Assembly: GCA_963767835.1 (NCBI GenBank)
Contig: CAVYFY010000019.1
Location: forward strand, 248,001 to 312,000
Direction of reading: 5' to 3'
Origin: SIAQ01 sp963767835
GTDB lineage: Bacteria; Planctomycetota; Planctomycetia; Gemmatales; Gemmataceae
Length of the DNA: 64,000 nt
The notes under the pieces: model-generated
Database searches by the model: none
Told to the model about the DNA's origin: nothing
The model's input: only the letters and a program-made list of their open reading frames with translations
In this document: piece after piece, positions 42,791 through 51,289 of the stretch
Layout of the letters: every line of letters starts with the position of its first letter
Position numbering within the stretch: position 1 is the stretch's first letter
Translations under genes and position numbers: made by a program

Positions 42791-44838
42791 TTGTCCGTCG
42801 GCAGCATTTGCAGTTCGTAGATGAGCCAGCTTGATGTGCCGACGAGCAGGCGGTCCGCGCCGAGCCGGGCTAGGCAGCGCGGGCAATCTCCTATGACGCC
42901 GAAATCGAGCCGGCCGACTTCCTTGCCCGAATCGAGGTCCCACCAGCGCAGCGTCAGGTCGTCGCTGGTGGTCACGGCAGCGAGCCCCTCCCTCGCCCCT
43001 TGGGGGAGAGGGGCCGGGGGTGAGGGGATCAGCAACAGCGACGTGATCCAGTTCTTGTGGCCAGGAATCGTGCGTACCGCTTTTTCCTTGGCCCAATCCC
43101 AAACTTTCAGCGTTTGATCCTGGCTGCCGGAAATCAGCGTCTTGCCGTCGGGCGAGAACGCCAGGCAGGTGACCGGCTTCTTGTGTCCTTCCAGCGTGAT
43201 CGCCTCGCGAGTCAGATCGACCTTGCCGGCCTTGATCGGCCAAAGGCGGATCGTGGTGTCATCGCTGCCGGTCGCAAGCCATTTGTCATCGGGGGAGACG
43301 GCGACCGCATTGACGCCCTCGGAATGGTCGACGAAACTGGCGATTTCCTTGCCCGATTTCAGGTCCCAGGTCTTCACAGCGCGATCGCCGGAGCCGCCGG
43401 AGCCGGAGACCGCCCAGCCTTCTTTGCCGAAAGCGAGCGATGTGATTGAGCCGGTGTGGCCTTTGAGCACCTGCAGCGGCTTGTCGCCATCGCCGGCGTA
43501 AAGGCGGATCGCATGATCGGCGGCGGCGCTGAGCCATTGCGTGCGGTCGTGGCTCTGCGCCAGCACGCTGATCGCGCCGCTGGCGGTTGGCTGGCTACGA
43601 GTCATTTTCCCATCGCGCCAGGTCATCACCACGCCTTCCTGGCCGGCGGAGAGGATGTCGCCTTTGAGCAGCACCGCGACGGCATTGACACTACCCTTAT
43701 GTCCGCCCCAACATTCCAGTTGCTTGCCCTCCTTGATGCTCCAGGTCTCGAATAGGTTCGCCCCGCCGCCGAGGAGGAGCTTGTCCTTTTGCATGAGCAT
43801 CGACATCAGACCGCGCTGGCGGGTCGTCTTCGACCATAGCGTTTTCCTGGTTTCAGCGTCCCAGGCGACAAACCGTGTCGAGGCAGAATCTTCCGCGATC
43901 TTGTTGAGGCTGCTCCAGGCGCCGATCACCGTCTTGCCATCGGCGGTAATGGCCAAACCGGTGATGAATTCGTCGTGTGGGCCCTGGTATGCAGACAGTT
44001 TGGCGGTTTGCTTGCCGCTGGCGATGTCCCATTGCGTGACGACGGCCATTAACTCGCCGACGGTAAACTGCTTGCAGTCGCTCGTCACGGCCAGACGCCA
44101 GATGTCGAAGACCGCTGGATTGACGGCAAAGCTGCGCACGGGCTTGTCCATGCCGACGATCCAGAGCCGAACCCCGTCGCCGGCTGCGAGAAATTGCTTG
44201 CCGCCGGGCAGAAACGTCAGGGCATGGATGGGAAAGATTCGCTTCGCATCATACACGGCGACTTGCTTGCCGTTCCTGAGGTCCCATTGCTTGATCTTGT
44301 CAGACAACCCCGTCAGCGCGAAGGTCCCGTCCGGCGCAAGTGCCACGCAGAGAAATTGCATGTCCGCGGCCTCAATACTGCGAACCGCCTTGCCGGTGCG
44401 GAGATCGAGCAGGAGCAGATGGGCGCGCAGCGCAGCCTGCGAGGGGTCCTTCCCTTTCGCGTCGATGAACTGCCCCGCGAGCAGCACTTTTGCGCCGTCT
44501 TGCGACAAATCCAGCGCGGTGACGGTCTTGCCGTCAATCTCGAATTCGCGCGGCCAAGTTTTCGCCTGCAAATCAAAAAGTAGCAGCCGCGTCCTGAAAT
44601 GCCAGTTTTTCCCGTCGCTGCTCGTGATGTCCTCGGCAAATATCGCCCACTTGCCGTCGGCCGAGATCGCGGAGGTCGGCTGCAATGTCGGCTGCAGTTC
44701 AGGCATGCCCAGCACGCGAACAAGCCGAAAGCGCTCATTCTTCGTCAACGGCGCAAAGCGCGGCGGCAGCTTTTCCTGAGCACCGACGCCGGAAACCAAG
44801 AACAATATCAAAGCAACAATCGCCAGCGAACGCGGCAT
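42772..44838 (-). CDS. Secreted WD40-repeat protein
   Basis: A 688-residue exported protein (start 44838, AGGGAGTTCGCC upstream). Signal peptide residues 1-21 (LAIVALILFLVSGVGA-Q). From about residue 150 there are multiple WD40 repeats, for example LKGHTGSITSLAFGKEGWAVSG, EGVNAVAVSPDDKWLATGSDDTTIRLW and KPVTCLAFSPDGKTLISGSQDQTLKVWD. At about residues 598-612 the sequence PSPPAPLPQGAREGL interrupts a blade. The DNA there (about 42985-43030) matches an arm of the intergenic palindrome at 33057. The C-terminus is encoded by another repeat. A scaffold or ligand-binding function is likely but unknown. Confidence 0.8.
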   Translation of the reverse strand: MPRSLAIVALILFLVSGVGAQEKLPPRFAPLTKNERFRLVRVLGMPELQPTLQPTSAISADGKWAIFAEDITSSDGKNWHFRTRLLLFDLQAKTWPREFEIDGKTVTALDLSQDGAKVLLAGQFIDAKGKDPSQAALRAHLLLLDLRTGKAVRSIEAADMQFLCVALAPDGTFALTGLSDKIKQWDLRNGKQVAVYDAKRIFPIHALTFLPGGKQFLAAGDGVRLWIVGMDKPVRSFAVNPAVFDIWRLAVTSDCKQFTVGELMAVVTQWDIASGKQTAKLSAYQGPHDEFITGLAITADGKTVIGAWSSLNKIAEDSASTRFVAWDAETRKTLWSKTTRQRGLMSMLMQKDKLLLGGGANLFETWSIKEGKQLECWGGHKGSVNAVAVLLKGDILSAGQEGVVMTWRDGKMTRSQPTASGAISVLAQSHDRTQWLSAAADHAIRLYAGDGDKPLQVLKGHTGSITSLAFGKEGWAVSGSGGSGDRAVKTWDLKSGKEIASFVDHSEGVNAVAVSPDDKWLATGSDDTTIRLWPIKAGKVDLTREAITLEGHKKPVTCLAFSPDGKTLISGSQDQTLKVWDWAKEKAVRTIPGHKNWITSLLLIPSPPAPLPQGAREGLAAVTTSDDLTLRWWDLDSGKEVGRLDFGVIGDCPRCLARLGADRLLVGTSSWLIYELQMLPTDNTNPKR
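42985..43030. repeat. Palindrome-family arm inserted in-frame in the WD40 gene
   Basis: The stretch CCCTCGCCCCTTGGGGGAGA then GGGGCCGGGGGTGAGGGG has the same CCTCACCCCCGGCCCC core as the intergenic repeat 32996-33097. On the coding strand it gives PSPPAPLPQGAREG, with no frame change, between two halves of one WD40 blade (WITSLLLI and LAAVTTSDDLTLRWW). Confidence 0.75.
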
Positions 44839-44861
44839 GGCGAACTCCCTCTCTTTTGAGG

Positions 44862-44941
44862 TTGAAGCTCGCTTGGCGGTTTCGCGCACAGTATCCGCGG
44901 TTCGGCAGGACCTGTGCGCGAAACCGCCAATCGAGCTTCAA
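44862..44941. repeat. Palindromic repeat, CTCGCTTGGCGGTTTCGC family (copy 2)
   Basis: Left arm 44862-44891 (TTGAAGCTCGCTTGGCGGTT...) and right arm 44912-44941 are inverted complements with one or two mismatches around a 20-base loop. It is upstream of the WD40 gene start and just after the DUF2330 gene stop (44968). Confidence 0.85.
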
Positions 44942-44967
44942 TCTCGATCCGACTGCACTTCATGAGC

Positions 44968-46372
44968 TCATGGCGGCGACGACGGCAGAATCTCCTCGTA
45001 CTCCGACGTGTCTTCCGTGCGCTCGTAGCGGGCCGGCACGATCGACAAATCGTCGTTCATCTCGTCCCGCGCGAACGTCTTGCGGAACTTCGTGATGAAC
45101 AGTCCTTCCGCCAGATGGCCGGCGAGTTGTTGCAGGTCCTTGACATCGCCGGCCGGCGCTTCGCGCACCAGGTAGCCGAACGGGCGCTCCTTTTGCGATT
45201 TGGCCAGGCGGGCGCGGATGACCTTGCAGATCGCCTTGGCTCGCTCCTTGTCCTTGCCATCGGCGAGCGTGAAGCCTTCGTCCGGATCGGGAACTTTCTC
45301 GCTGTACGGCGCCTTGCCGGTGACGATGCCGACGTCATCCTTCGACAGCTTGCGGGCCCATTCCATGGTGGTCGGCGTGTGGCCATTCTTGTTCGGCGTA
45401 GCGCGCTGGCCGGCGACGAAGCGGTAATCGAGCGCCTGGGCCCGTTGCATCAACGCCGGGATGTGCGGGCCGAATTTCTTGAGCCATTCTTCGCCCTTGC
45501 CGGGCACGCCGCCGGAGCAGCCGAGCGCCCCTCGCAGCATCGGCGCCCAGGTGAATTGGTAGGTCATGTCGCCCGGCAGATCGGTCTTGAAGGGAGCTTG
45601 CACGTAGAACAGGGCCTCGGTCCGCTCGCGCACCGAAATCTGCGTGATCTTGAGCGGGTAGATCAATTTTTCGCTGGCAAACTTGAAGCGCGTCGGCGTG
45701 ACTTCGCCGGCGAAGGTGCCGTCCTTGTTGCGCTTCATCTGCATGGTGTCGATCTTCATGACGGTGAAAAGCCATTTCTTCTGGACATAGTGATTGAGCG
45801 TGGCTTCATCGCCGGAGTAGGAATATTGGTTGTCCTTGAGCCATTTGAAAAGATCGTCGGCCCGGCCCGCTTCGATGATCTTGAAATCGAGCGACCCGAC
45901 CGTGCCGACTTCGAGGATCTTGATCGCCGGCTTGCGATTTTGCTCGGCCTTATCGTCTCTCATGGCTCCCTGCAGCGCCCTGGGTGCGGCTGGCGCTCCA
46001 AACATTACGCGCTTCTTTTTCGTAGACTTGCGGATCCAGCAGCGGCAGCAGCTTCGATTGGGCGAACTCTCGTTTGCGCATGATCGTGTAGATCGCCAGA
46101 TGCTTGAAGAAATCGCGCGGCATCTCGTGCAGCTTCGGCTGGCTTGGCGTCGGGATGACCATGCCGAAATCGAGCGCGTTGCCCTCGAACTTCGGCTGCA
46201 CCGTGAAAGATTCGACCTTTTCGCTCGGGTCCCAGGTGATGAACACCTTCTGCGCCGGTTGCAAGATGTCGGCGTTTTTGGCCGAGAAATAACAGCAAGC
46301 CGCCTGGCTTGCGGCGGGGAGGCAGCCAATGAACGCGAGCGCTGCCGCCAGCAGACGTGTGTGATTCGTCAT
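44968..46372 (-). CDS. DUF2330-family exported protein, frameshifted
   Basis: Starts at 46372 (GAGGAAATCGCG before ATG) with a signal peptide (LLAAALAFIGCLPAASQA-A). It opens with the family's ACCYF start and the DUF2330 stretch FITWDPSEKVESFTVQPKF EGNALDFGMVIPTPSQPKL (written in two parts). The frame changes between 45960 and 46020 (TTTTT near 46016), after which KILEVGTVGSLDFKIIEAG, WLFTVMKIDTMQMKRN, and the C-terminal DLSIVPARYERTEDTSEYEE read in the other frame. Combined length is about 460 residues. DUF2330 proteins are envelope proteins of unknown role in several phyla. The C-terminal Cys residues (GCSGG) may form a disulfide. Confidence 0.78.
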
Positions 46373-46447
46373 CGCGATTTCCTCATCGACAGGGGACTGG
46401 AAGCGTGTTTGCACACTAACCCCAACGCGCAAGCGAGGCTCGTTCGG

Positions 46448-46473
46448 CTCCTTCGCTAGCGCTTCGGGTTGGT
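46448..46473. repeat. Half-copy of the CTAGCGCTTCGGGTTGGTA repeat
   Basis: A single 26-base arm (TCCTTCGCTAGCGCTTCGGG then TTGGTA) upstream of the DUF2330 gene, with one mismatch to the palindrome at 62659-62717. A second half-copy is at 42765-42790. Confidence 0.8.
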
Positions 46474-46528
46474 ATCCGAGTATCGCAAAGATAAGACGAA
46501 TCGGCAAGCGCAAAAGATTGGAGGTACC

Positions 46529-46582
46529 GCCGCTTGCGTTTAGCGCTCTCCTGGCGCCGTGCGAGCGCTCAACGCAAGCGGC
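46529..46582. repeat. Palindromic hairpin GCCGCTTGCGTTTAGCGCTC
   Basis: Left arm 46529-46548 and right arm 46563-46582 (GAGCGCTCAACGCAAGCGGC) pair over 20 bases with one mismatch and a 14-base loop. It abuts the stop of the cytidylate-kinase-like gene (46582-46584), so it is probably that gene's transcription end. Confidence 0.8.
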
Positions 46583-47325
46583 TAATCCATCCCCACGACC
46601 GCGGACATCTTCGCCTTGGCGGCGGCGGCGATCAGGTCGGCACAGCGTTCCTCGCCCAGCAGGCTCGTGTTCAACACCATGTCGTAAACGTGAACATCAT
46701 TCGGCTTCCGATGGAAATGCGTCGCCAGGTAATCGGTGCGCTGATGATCGCGCTTCCGCACCTGCTCGGCGGCTTCCTCGTCAGTCAGGCGCAGCCATTG
46801 GCTCATGTAGGCGACGCGGTCTTGCAATGGCGCCACCAGCCGAACGTGCAGTGTCGAGCGGCTCGGCAAGATGAAACCGGCGCCGCGGCCCAGCAGAATC
46901 ACGTTCCCATGCGCCGCCAGCGTGAGCACCAGCCGGGCCAGTTCGATCATGTCCGGCTGCCGGCTCAGGCTTAATTCTTGCAAGCGCTCATCGATCCAGT
47001 GGGCGGCCTCAGTCGGGAGCTTGTCGAGCAATTCCTGGCGCACCGAGGCGTGCTCGGCGCCGTATTCGAGCATCTCCTGGCTGTAGACTTCCCAGCCGAG
47101 CTTCTCGCCGGCATGCTGGGCGATGCTCGTGCCGCGCGAACCGGCTTCGCGCGTGATGGCGATCGACAGCCCGGCCGGCACGCGCGGAACCGCTTCCTCA
47201 ATGCCGCGATAGCCGTGCAGCGGTGTTTCAGCGGGTTCAAGCACGGGAAGATTGAATTCGTCCGAATACGGTTCCGGCATCGGTAGGAATCCTTGCGGGC
47301 GCGCTCGAGGATCTTTTTCAATCAT
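46582..47325 (-). CDS. Cytidylate kinase-like family protein
   Basis: A 247-residue protein of the cytidylate_kin2 family. The P-loop region is SIAITREAGSRGTSIAQHAGEKLG (about residues 54-77), a variant lacking the usual GxxGxGKS spacing, followed by WEVYSQEMLEY, the helix ELARLVLTLAAHGNVILLGRG, and the lid region RVAYMSQWLRLTDEEAAEQVRKRDHQRTDYL. These proteins bind nucleotides and probably phosphorylate a small substrate; the reaction is not established. The N-terminus has a charged about 45-residue extension. The upstream space 47326-47637 holds a hairpin. Confidence 0.8.
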   Translation of the reverse strand: MIEKDPRARPQGFLPMPEPYSDEFNLPVLEPAETPLHGYRGIEEAVPRVPAGLSIAITREAGSRGTSIAQHAGEKLGWEVYSQEMLEYGAEHASVRQELLDKLPTEAAHWIDERLQELSLSRQPDMIELARLVLTLAAHGNVILLGRGAGFILPSRSTLHVRLVAPLQDRVAYMSQWLRLTDEEAAEQVRKRDHQRTDYLATHFHRKPNDVHVYDMVLNTSLLGEERCADLIAAAAKAKMSAVVGMD

Positions 47326-47464
47326 ACCTTTCCTTCCTTGCTTCTCAAAGTCAATTTGGACGAAAGCGGCGAGGTTGCTTCATCGATTCGACACATTGGC
47401 GAAATCGAGGGACTTTGCCGGTTTTGTTTAGATGCGCGAATGGGGGATTTATTCCATGGTTTTC

Positions 47465-47527
47465 GTTTAGCCCCGCTGCTTGCGGCGGGTGGGGGAGGCA
47501 CGCGCCGCAAGCGGCGGGGATAAACGG
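47465..47527. repeat. Palindromic hairpin in the 47326-47637 spacer
   Basis: Left arm 47465-47488 (CGTTTAGCCCCGCTGCTTGCGGCG) and right arm 47504-47527 (CGCCGCAAGCGGCGGGGATA...) are near-perfect complements around a 15-base loop. The divergent spacer (311 bp) lies between the cytidylate-kinase-like and LptD-like genes. The remaining bases show no coding frame. A promoter for the LptD-like gene is expected after the hairpin (TTGACA at 47543-47548). Confidence 0.75.
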
Positions 47528-47637
47528 CAAAATCGCTTGGCCTTGACACTTGGCGATCTCGCGCTATACTCCCCGCCCTCTTGGGATAGGCGCTTTTGGG
47601 GCAAAAAGCGCCCGCAGGGGAACGCGGGGAAATCGTC

Positions 47638-50424
47638 GTGGACCAAGGTTGTCGGCCAACTCGAGGCGTGCTCGCGCGCGGCATTGCGGTCGCTATCGCC
47701 GCGATTGCGCTCGTTGCGGGCGCGCTGGCCGCGCAGACGCCGACTCCGCCACCGCCGTTCGATCCGCGCACGATCCCGGCGCCGGCGACGCCGGTGAAGC
47801 AGGATGTGTGGTTCCAGCCGGGCGTGGAGTCGCCGCCGCCGGTGCCGGGAGCGCCGCCTTCGTCGCTGAACGTCGGCGCCGCGCCGGAACCGAAGACCGA
47901 TGCCAAGCCGCCGCCCCACCTGAGCATTCGCCCGCGCTTCGCCAAAGACTTCGATGTGGACTTCAAGCCGCTCCCGGATGGCCGCACCGCGATCATCCTC
48001 ACCGGCGGCGCGGCATTGATCATCTCCACCCCCGGAAACCCGCCGGCTACCAAGCCGCAAATCATCGACATCGAAGCCGACCGCCTGGTGATCTGGACCA
48101 AAGGGAACGGCAAGGCCCTCTTCAATGACATGAAAAGCGAGCAAGGCTCCGACAACGGCGCCCATGAACTCTACATGTCCGGCCACGTCCAGATGCGCAT
48201 GCGCGGCGAGAAGGACACCAAAACGCTGCGCACGAACGAATTGTATTACGATGTGCGCCGCAATGTCGCCGTGGCCCGCGAAGTCGATTTCGAAATCATG
48301 ATTCCTAAAGGGTTATTTCCGCTGCACATCTGGACGCCGGAACTACAGCAGCTTGGCCCCAAGCTATTCTCGATGAAGGAGTCCAAGGTCTTTTCCAGCT
48401 GGCTGCCGTCCGATCCGGGTTTCTATGTCAACATCAGCAACATGAGCATTGAGGAACGCAAGTACGAGCTCAGCTATCTCTACGGTTTATGGCCCGCCTA
48501 CGACAAGGACGGCAAGCGGAAGGAGCAGACCGACCACGTGTTTTCGGGCACCAATTATCTCGCCTATCTGGAAGGGGTGCCGATCTTTTACTTCCCCTAT
48601 TTCGGCGGCCGCCTGGAAGACCCGCTCGGCCCGCTCGACGCCGTCAACGCCGGCTACGACAACATTTTCGGGTTTCAGTTCCGCACCACCTGGGACCTCT
48701 ACGACATTCTCGACTTACCTCACTTCGACGGCACGAAATGGCAGCTCTACCTCGATTATCTGTCCATGCGAGGCCCCGGCTTTGGCACCTACTTTCAGTT
48801 CACCGGCAAGGACCCGTTTGACATCAAGGGAAAATACACCGGCGAATTCAAGTTCTACGGCGTCTACGATACCGGCCTCGACATCCTCGGCGGTAACCGC
48901 GGCCAACAGGAATTCTGGCCCAACGCCAACACCTCCTGGCCCATCGAACACCCCGACTTCCGCGCCTGGACTTACGGCAAAGTCAATGTCCAGGAACTCC
49001 CTGACGGCTTCAGTGTCCTCGGCCAGTTCGCCTATCTCACCGATCGCAATTTCCATGAAGTCTATTTCCTCGATCAGTTCGTCAACGGCCTCAATCAGGA
49101 CACCTACATGCACCTCAAGCAGCAGCAGGGGGACTGGGCCTGGACTCTCGATGCCGCGACCGAAACCGAAAACTGGTTCACGCACACCAACTGGCTCCCC
49201 AAGCTCGACGGCTATCTGATGGGCCAAACTTTCTCGTTTGACCAGCTGCCGGATCTGCTCGTCTTCAATACTCGAGCCGGCGCCGGCTTCGCTCAGCTGC
49301 GGCCCACAAGCCAGGTCCCGCTCGCCTATCTGCCGACCGACGCGGACGTCAACACGGTTCGCCTCGACTGGAAGAGCGATCTGAGCATGCCGTTCGATGC
49401 GGGTCCGATCAAGTTCGCTCCGTACGTTACGTGGGACGTGGCCTATTATTCGGAGAACGTCAACGGCGACAGCCAGGGGCGTCTGTTCGGCGGCGGCGGC
49501 CTGCGCTGGAGCATGCCCCTCTCCAAACTTTATCCGGACGTCCAGAGCGATCTGTTCAACCTCAACCAGCTCTATCACAAGATCGTCTTTTACGGCAACT
49601 ACTATGCGTCGCAGAGCAGCGTCGGTTTCAACAACCTGCCGCAGCTCGATCGCATCAACGATGATGCTACCGATCAAGCCCTGCGCGATATCCGTCCCGT
49701 CCAGACGCTTTACAATCCCAGCAACGCCTTCGCCCTGACGAATTCGAACCTGTACAACCCACAATATTTCGCCCTGCGCCGCCTCGTGGACAATAGCTCC
49801 GACAATCTCGACACCATGAACGTCGTTCAGCTCGGCATCGATCAGCGCTGGCAGACCAAGCGCGGCTTCCCGGGCGACGAGCACGTCGCCGATTGGATGT
49901 CGCTCAACGTCATGGCCTCAATCTATCCACATTCCGAGCGCGACGATCTTGGCCACACTTTCGGCTTCCTGGAATACGACTGGATATGGAACATTGGTGA
50001 TCGCACCGCCCTGACCGCCAACGGCTGGTGGGAGCCGTTCGAAGGGGGAGCGCGGGCCTATAACTTCGGCGCCTTTCTGGGCCGGCCCGACTCCACCAAC
50101 TTCTTCCTCGGCTATCAGCAGATCGACCCGCTGAATTCCAAGGCCATCATCGCTTCGATCGTCTATCCGTTCAGCGGCAAATACGCCATCACCGCCAGCA
50201 CCGTCTGGGACTTCGGCGACAATGTGACGAGCTATTCGCTCCTTTTCTCGCGCATGGGCACGGACACCATCGTCAATTTCGGCGTCAGCTATAACTCGAC
50301 GCTGAGCACCGTCGGCGTCACCTTCGAAATCCTGCCCAACGTCGCCCGCGGCACCGGCCACTCCGCGGGATTGTTCCCCGGCGTGCCGCTGACCAACATC
50401 GGTCCGATCCTCAATCAGAGATGA
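47638..50424 (+). CDS. LptD-like outer-membrane assembly protein
   Basis: The start is set at the GTG at 47638 (GGGGAAATCGTC upstream; an in-frame TTG at 47596 is the alternative), giving 928 residues. Signal peptide about residues 16-34. A proline-rich linker (PTPPPPFDPRTIPAPATP) precedes an OstA-like N-terminal domain (about 85-230) with IIDIEADRLVIW and the repeated AHELYMSGHVQMRM. A large beta-barrel region follows to residue 928: LYLDYLSMRGPGFGTYF, FYGVYDTGLDI, WTYGKVNVQELPDGF and the C-terminal FGVSYNSTLSTVGVTFEI strands. LptD proteins insert lipopolysaccharide into the outer membrane. Confidence 0.75.
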   Translation: MDQGCRPTRGVLARGIAVAIAAIALVAGALAAQTPTPPPPFDPRTIPAPATPVKQDVWFQPGVESPPPVPGAPPSSLNVGAAPEPKTDAKPPPHLSIRPRFAKDFDVDFKPLPDGRTAIILTGGAALIISTPGNPPATKPQIIDIEADRLVIWTKGNGKALFNDMKSEQGSDNGAHELYMSGHVQMRMRGEKDTKTLRTNELYYDVRRNVAVAREVDFEIMIPKGLFPLHIWTPELQQLGPKLFSMKESKVFSSWLPSDPGFYVNISNMSIEERKYELSYLYGLWPAYDKDGKRKEQTDHVFSGTNYLAYLEGVPIFYFPYFGGRLEDPLGPLDAVNAGYDNIFGFQFRTTWDLYDILDLPHFDGTKWQLYLDYLSMRGPGFGTYFQFTGKDPFDIKGKYTGEFKFYGVYDTGLDILGGNRGQQEFWPNANTSWPIEHPDFRAWTYGKVNVQELPDGFSVLGQFAYLTDRNFHEVYFLDQFVNGLNQDTYMHLKQQQGDWAWTLDAATETENWFTHTNWLPKLDGYLMGQTFSFDQLPDLLVFNTRAGAGFAQLRPTSQVPLAYLPTDADVNTVRLDWKSDLSMPFDAGPIKFAPYVTWDVAYYSENVNGDSQGRLFGGGGLRWSMPLSKLYPDVQSDLFNLNQLYHKIVFYGNYYASQSSVGFNNLPQLDRINDDATDQALRDIRPVQTLYNPSNAFALTNSNLYNPQYFALRRLVDNSSDNLDTMNVVQLGIDQRWQTKRGFPGDEHVADWMSLNVMASIYPHSERDDLGHTFGFLEYDWIWNIGDRTALTANGWWEPFEGGARAYNFGAFLGRPDSTNFFLGYQQIDPLNSKAIIASIVYPFSGKYAITASTVWDFGDNVTSYSLLFSRMGTDTIVNFGVSYNSTLSTVGVTFEILPNVARGTGHSAGLFPGVPLTNIGPILNQR

Positions 50425-50507
50425 CCCTGGTCACGCTGTGCCGCGCAATTCCCAGACTGCGCGCCATCCAGTAAAATAAACGACAACTCCATCAATGAGG
50501 AAATGCC

Positions 50508-51281
50508 ATGGCGTGTCCCTTTCCCGGCATGGATCCCTACCTGGAAGACCCGGCGTTCTGGCGGGACTTTCATCATACCTTTATTGAATACTGGCGTGAG
50601 GCGATCGCGGATCAATTGCCTGAAGCCTACGACGCCCGCGTGGACGAAACCGTTAATCTCGTCCATATGGAGGAAGCTCTGGGCAAGAAGGTTTATCCCG
50701 ATGTTGCTGTCACCCGCAAAGGAGGCACTCCGCCGGCAATATCCAGAAACCCGGGCACACTGCTGCTGGAGCCGGTTACGATCCCGCATGAGTATCTGGA
50801 CGAGGAACGGCAGGGACGGATCGAAATATTCCATCGGCCCGACCGGGCGCTGATCGCCGTGCTGGAATTGCTATCCCCGACCAACAAGAGCGGCGACGGC
50901 TTCGAAGAATATCGCGGCAAGCGCCGGGCCTTGCTGAAGCACAAGGTCCACCTCGTCGAACTCGATCTGCTGCTGGGCGGAACGCGCCCGCCGTTATCAT
51001 TGGCGCTGCCCGGCGGCGATTATCACTTCTACATCTCGCGCGTTGAAAATCGCCCGAACTGCGAAGTCACATCTTGGCGGCTGCGCGATCCGCTGCCGAG
51101 AATGCCAATTCCGCTCAGAGCGCCGGACAAGGACGTGTATGTAGATTTGGTCGCCGTGTTCCGAACCACCTATGAGCGCGGCCGTTACGCCCGATCGCTG
51201 AGTTACGGCAAGCAAGCGTCTGCGCCGCTGAGCAAGGCGGATGCGAGGTGGGCGACGGCGTTGTCAAAGAAAAAGAGGTAA
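50508..51281 (+). CDS. DUF4058 family protein
   Basis: A 257-residue soluble protein with the family start ACPFPGMDPYLEDPAFWRDFHHTF (standard MxxPFPGMDPYLE). An EVVTIPHEYL-like segment VTIPHEYLDEERQGRIEI follows, then VAVLELLSPTNKSGDGFEEYR-like AVLELLSPTNKSGDG (about residues 118-132) and an HLVELDLLLGG segment. DUF4058 proteins are frequent in planctomycetes and cyanobacteria; function unknown. ATG at 50508, with GAGGAAATGCC upstream. Convergent with the membrane-protein gene 8 bp later. Confidence 0.85.
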   Translation: MACPFPGMDPYLEDPAFWRDFHHTFIEYWREAIADQLPEAYDARVDETVNLVHMEEALGKKVYPDVAVTRKGGTPPAISRNPGTLLLEPVTIPHEYLDEERQGRIEIFHRPDRALIAVLELLSPTNKSGDGFEEYRGKRRALLKHKVHLVELDLLLGGTRPPLSLALPGGDYHFYISRVENRPNCEVTSWRLRDPLPRMPIPLRAPDKDVYVDLVAVFRTTYERGRYARSLSYGKQASAPLSKADARWATALSKKKR

Positions 51282-51289
51282 CGGACAAT

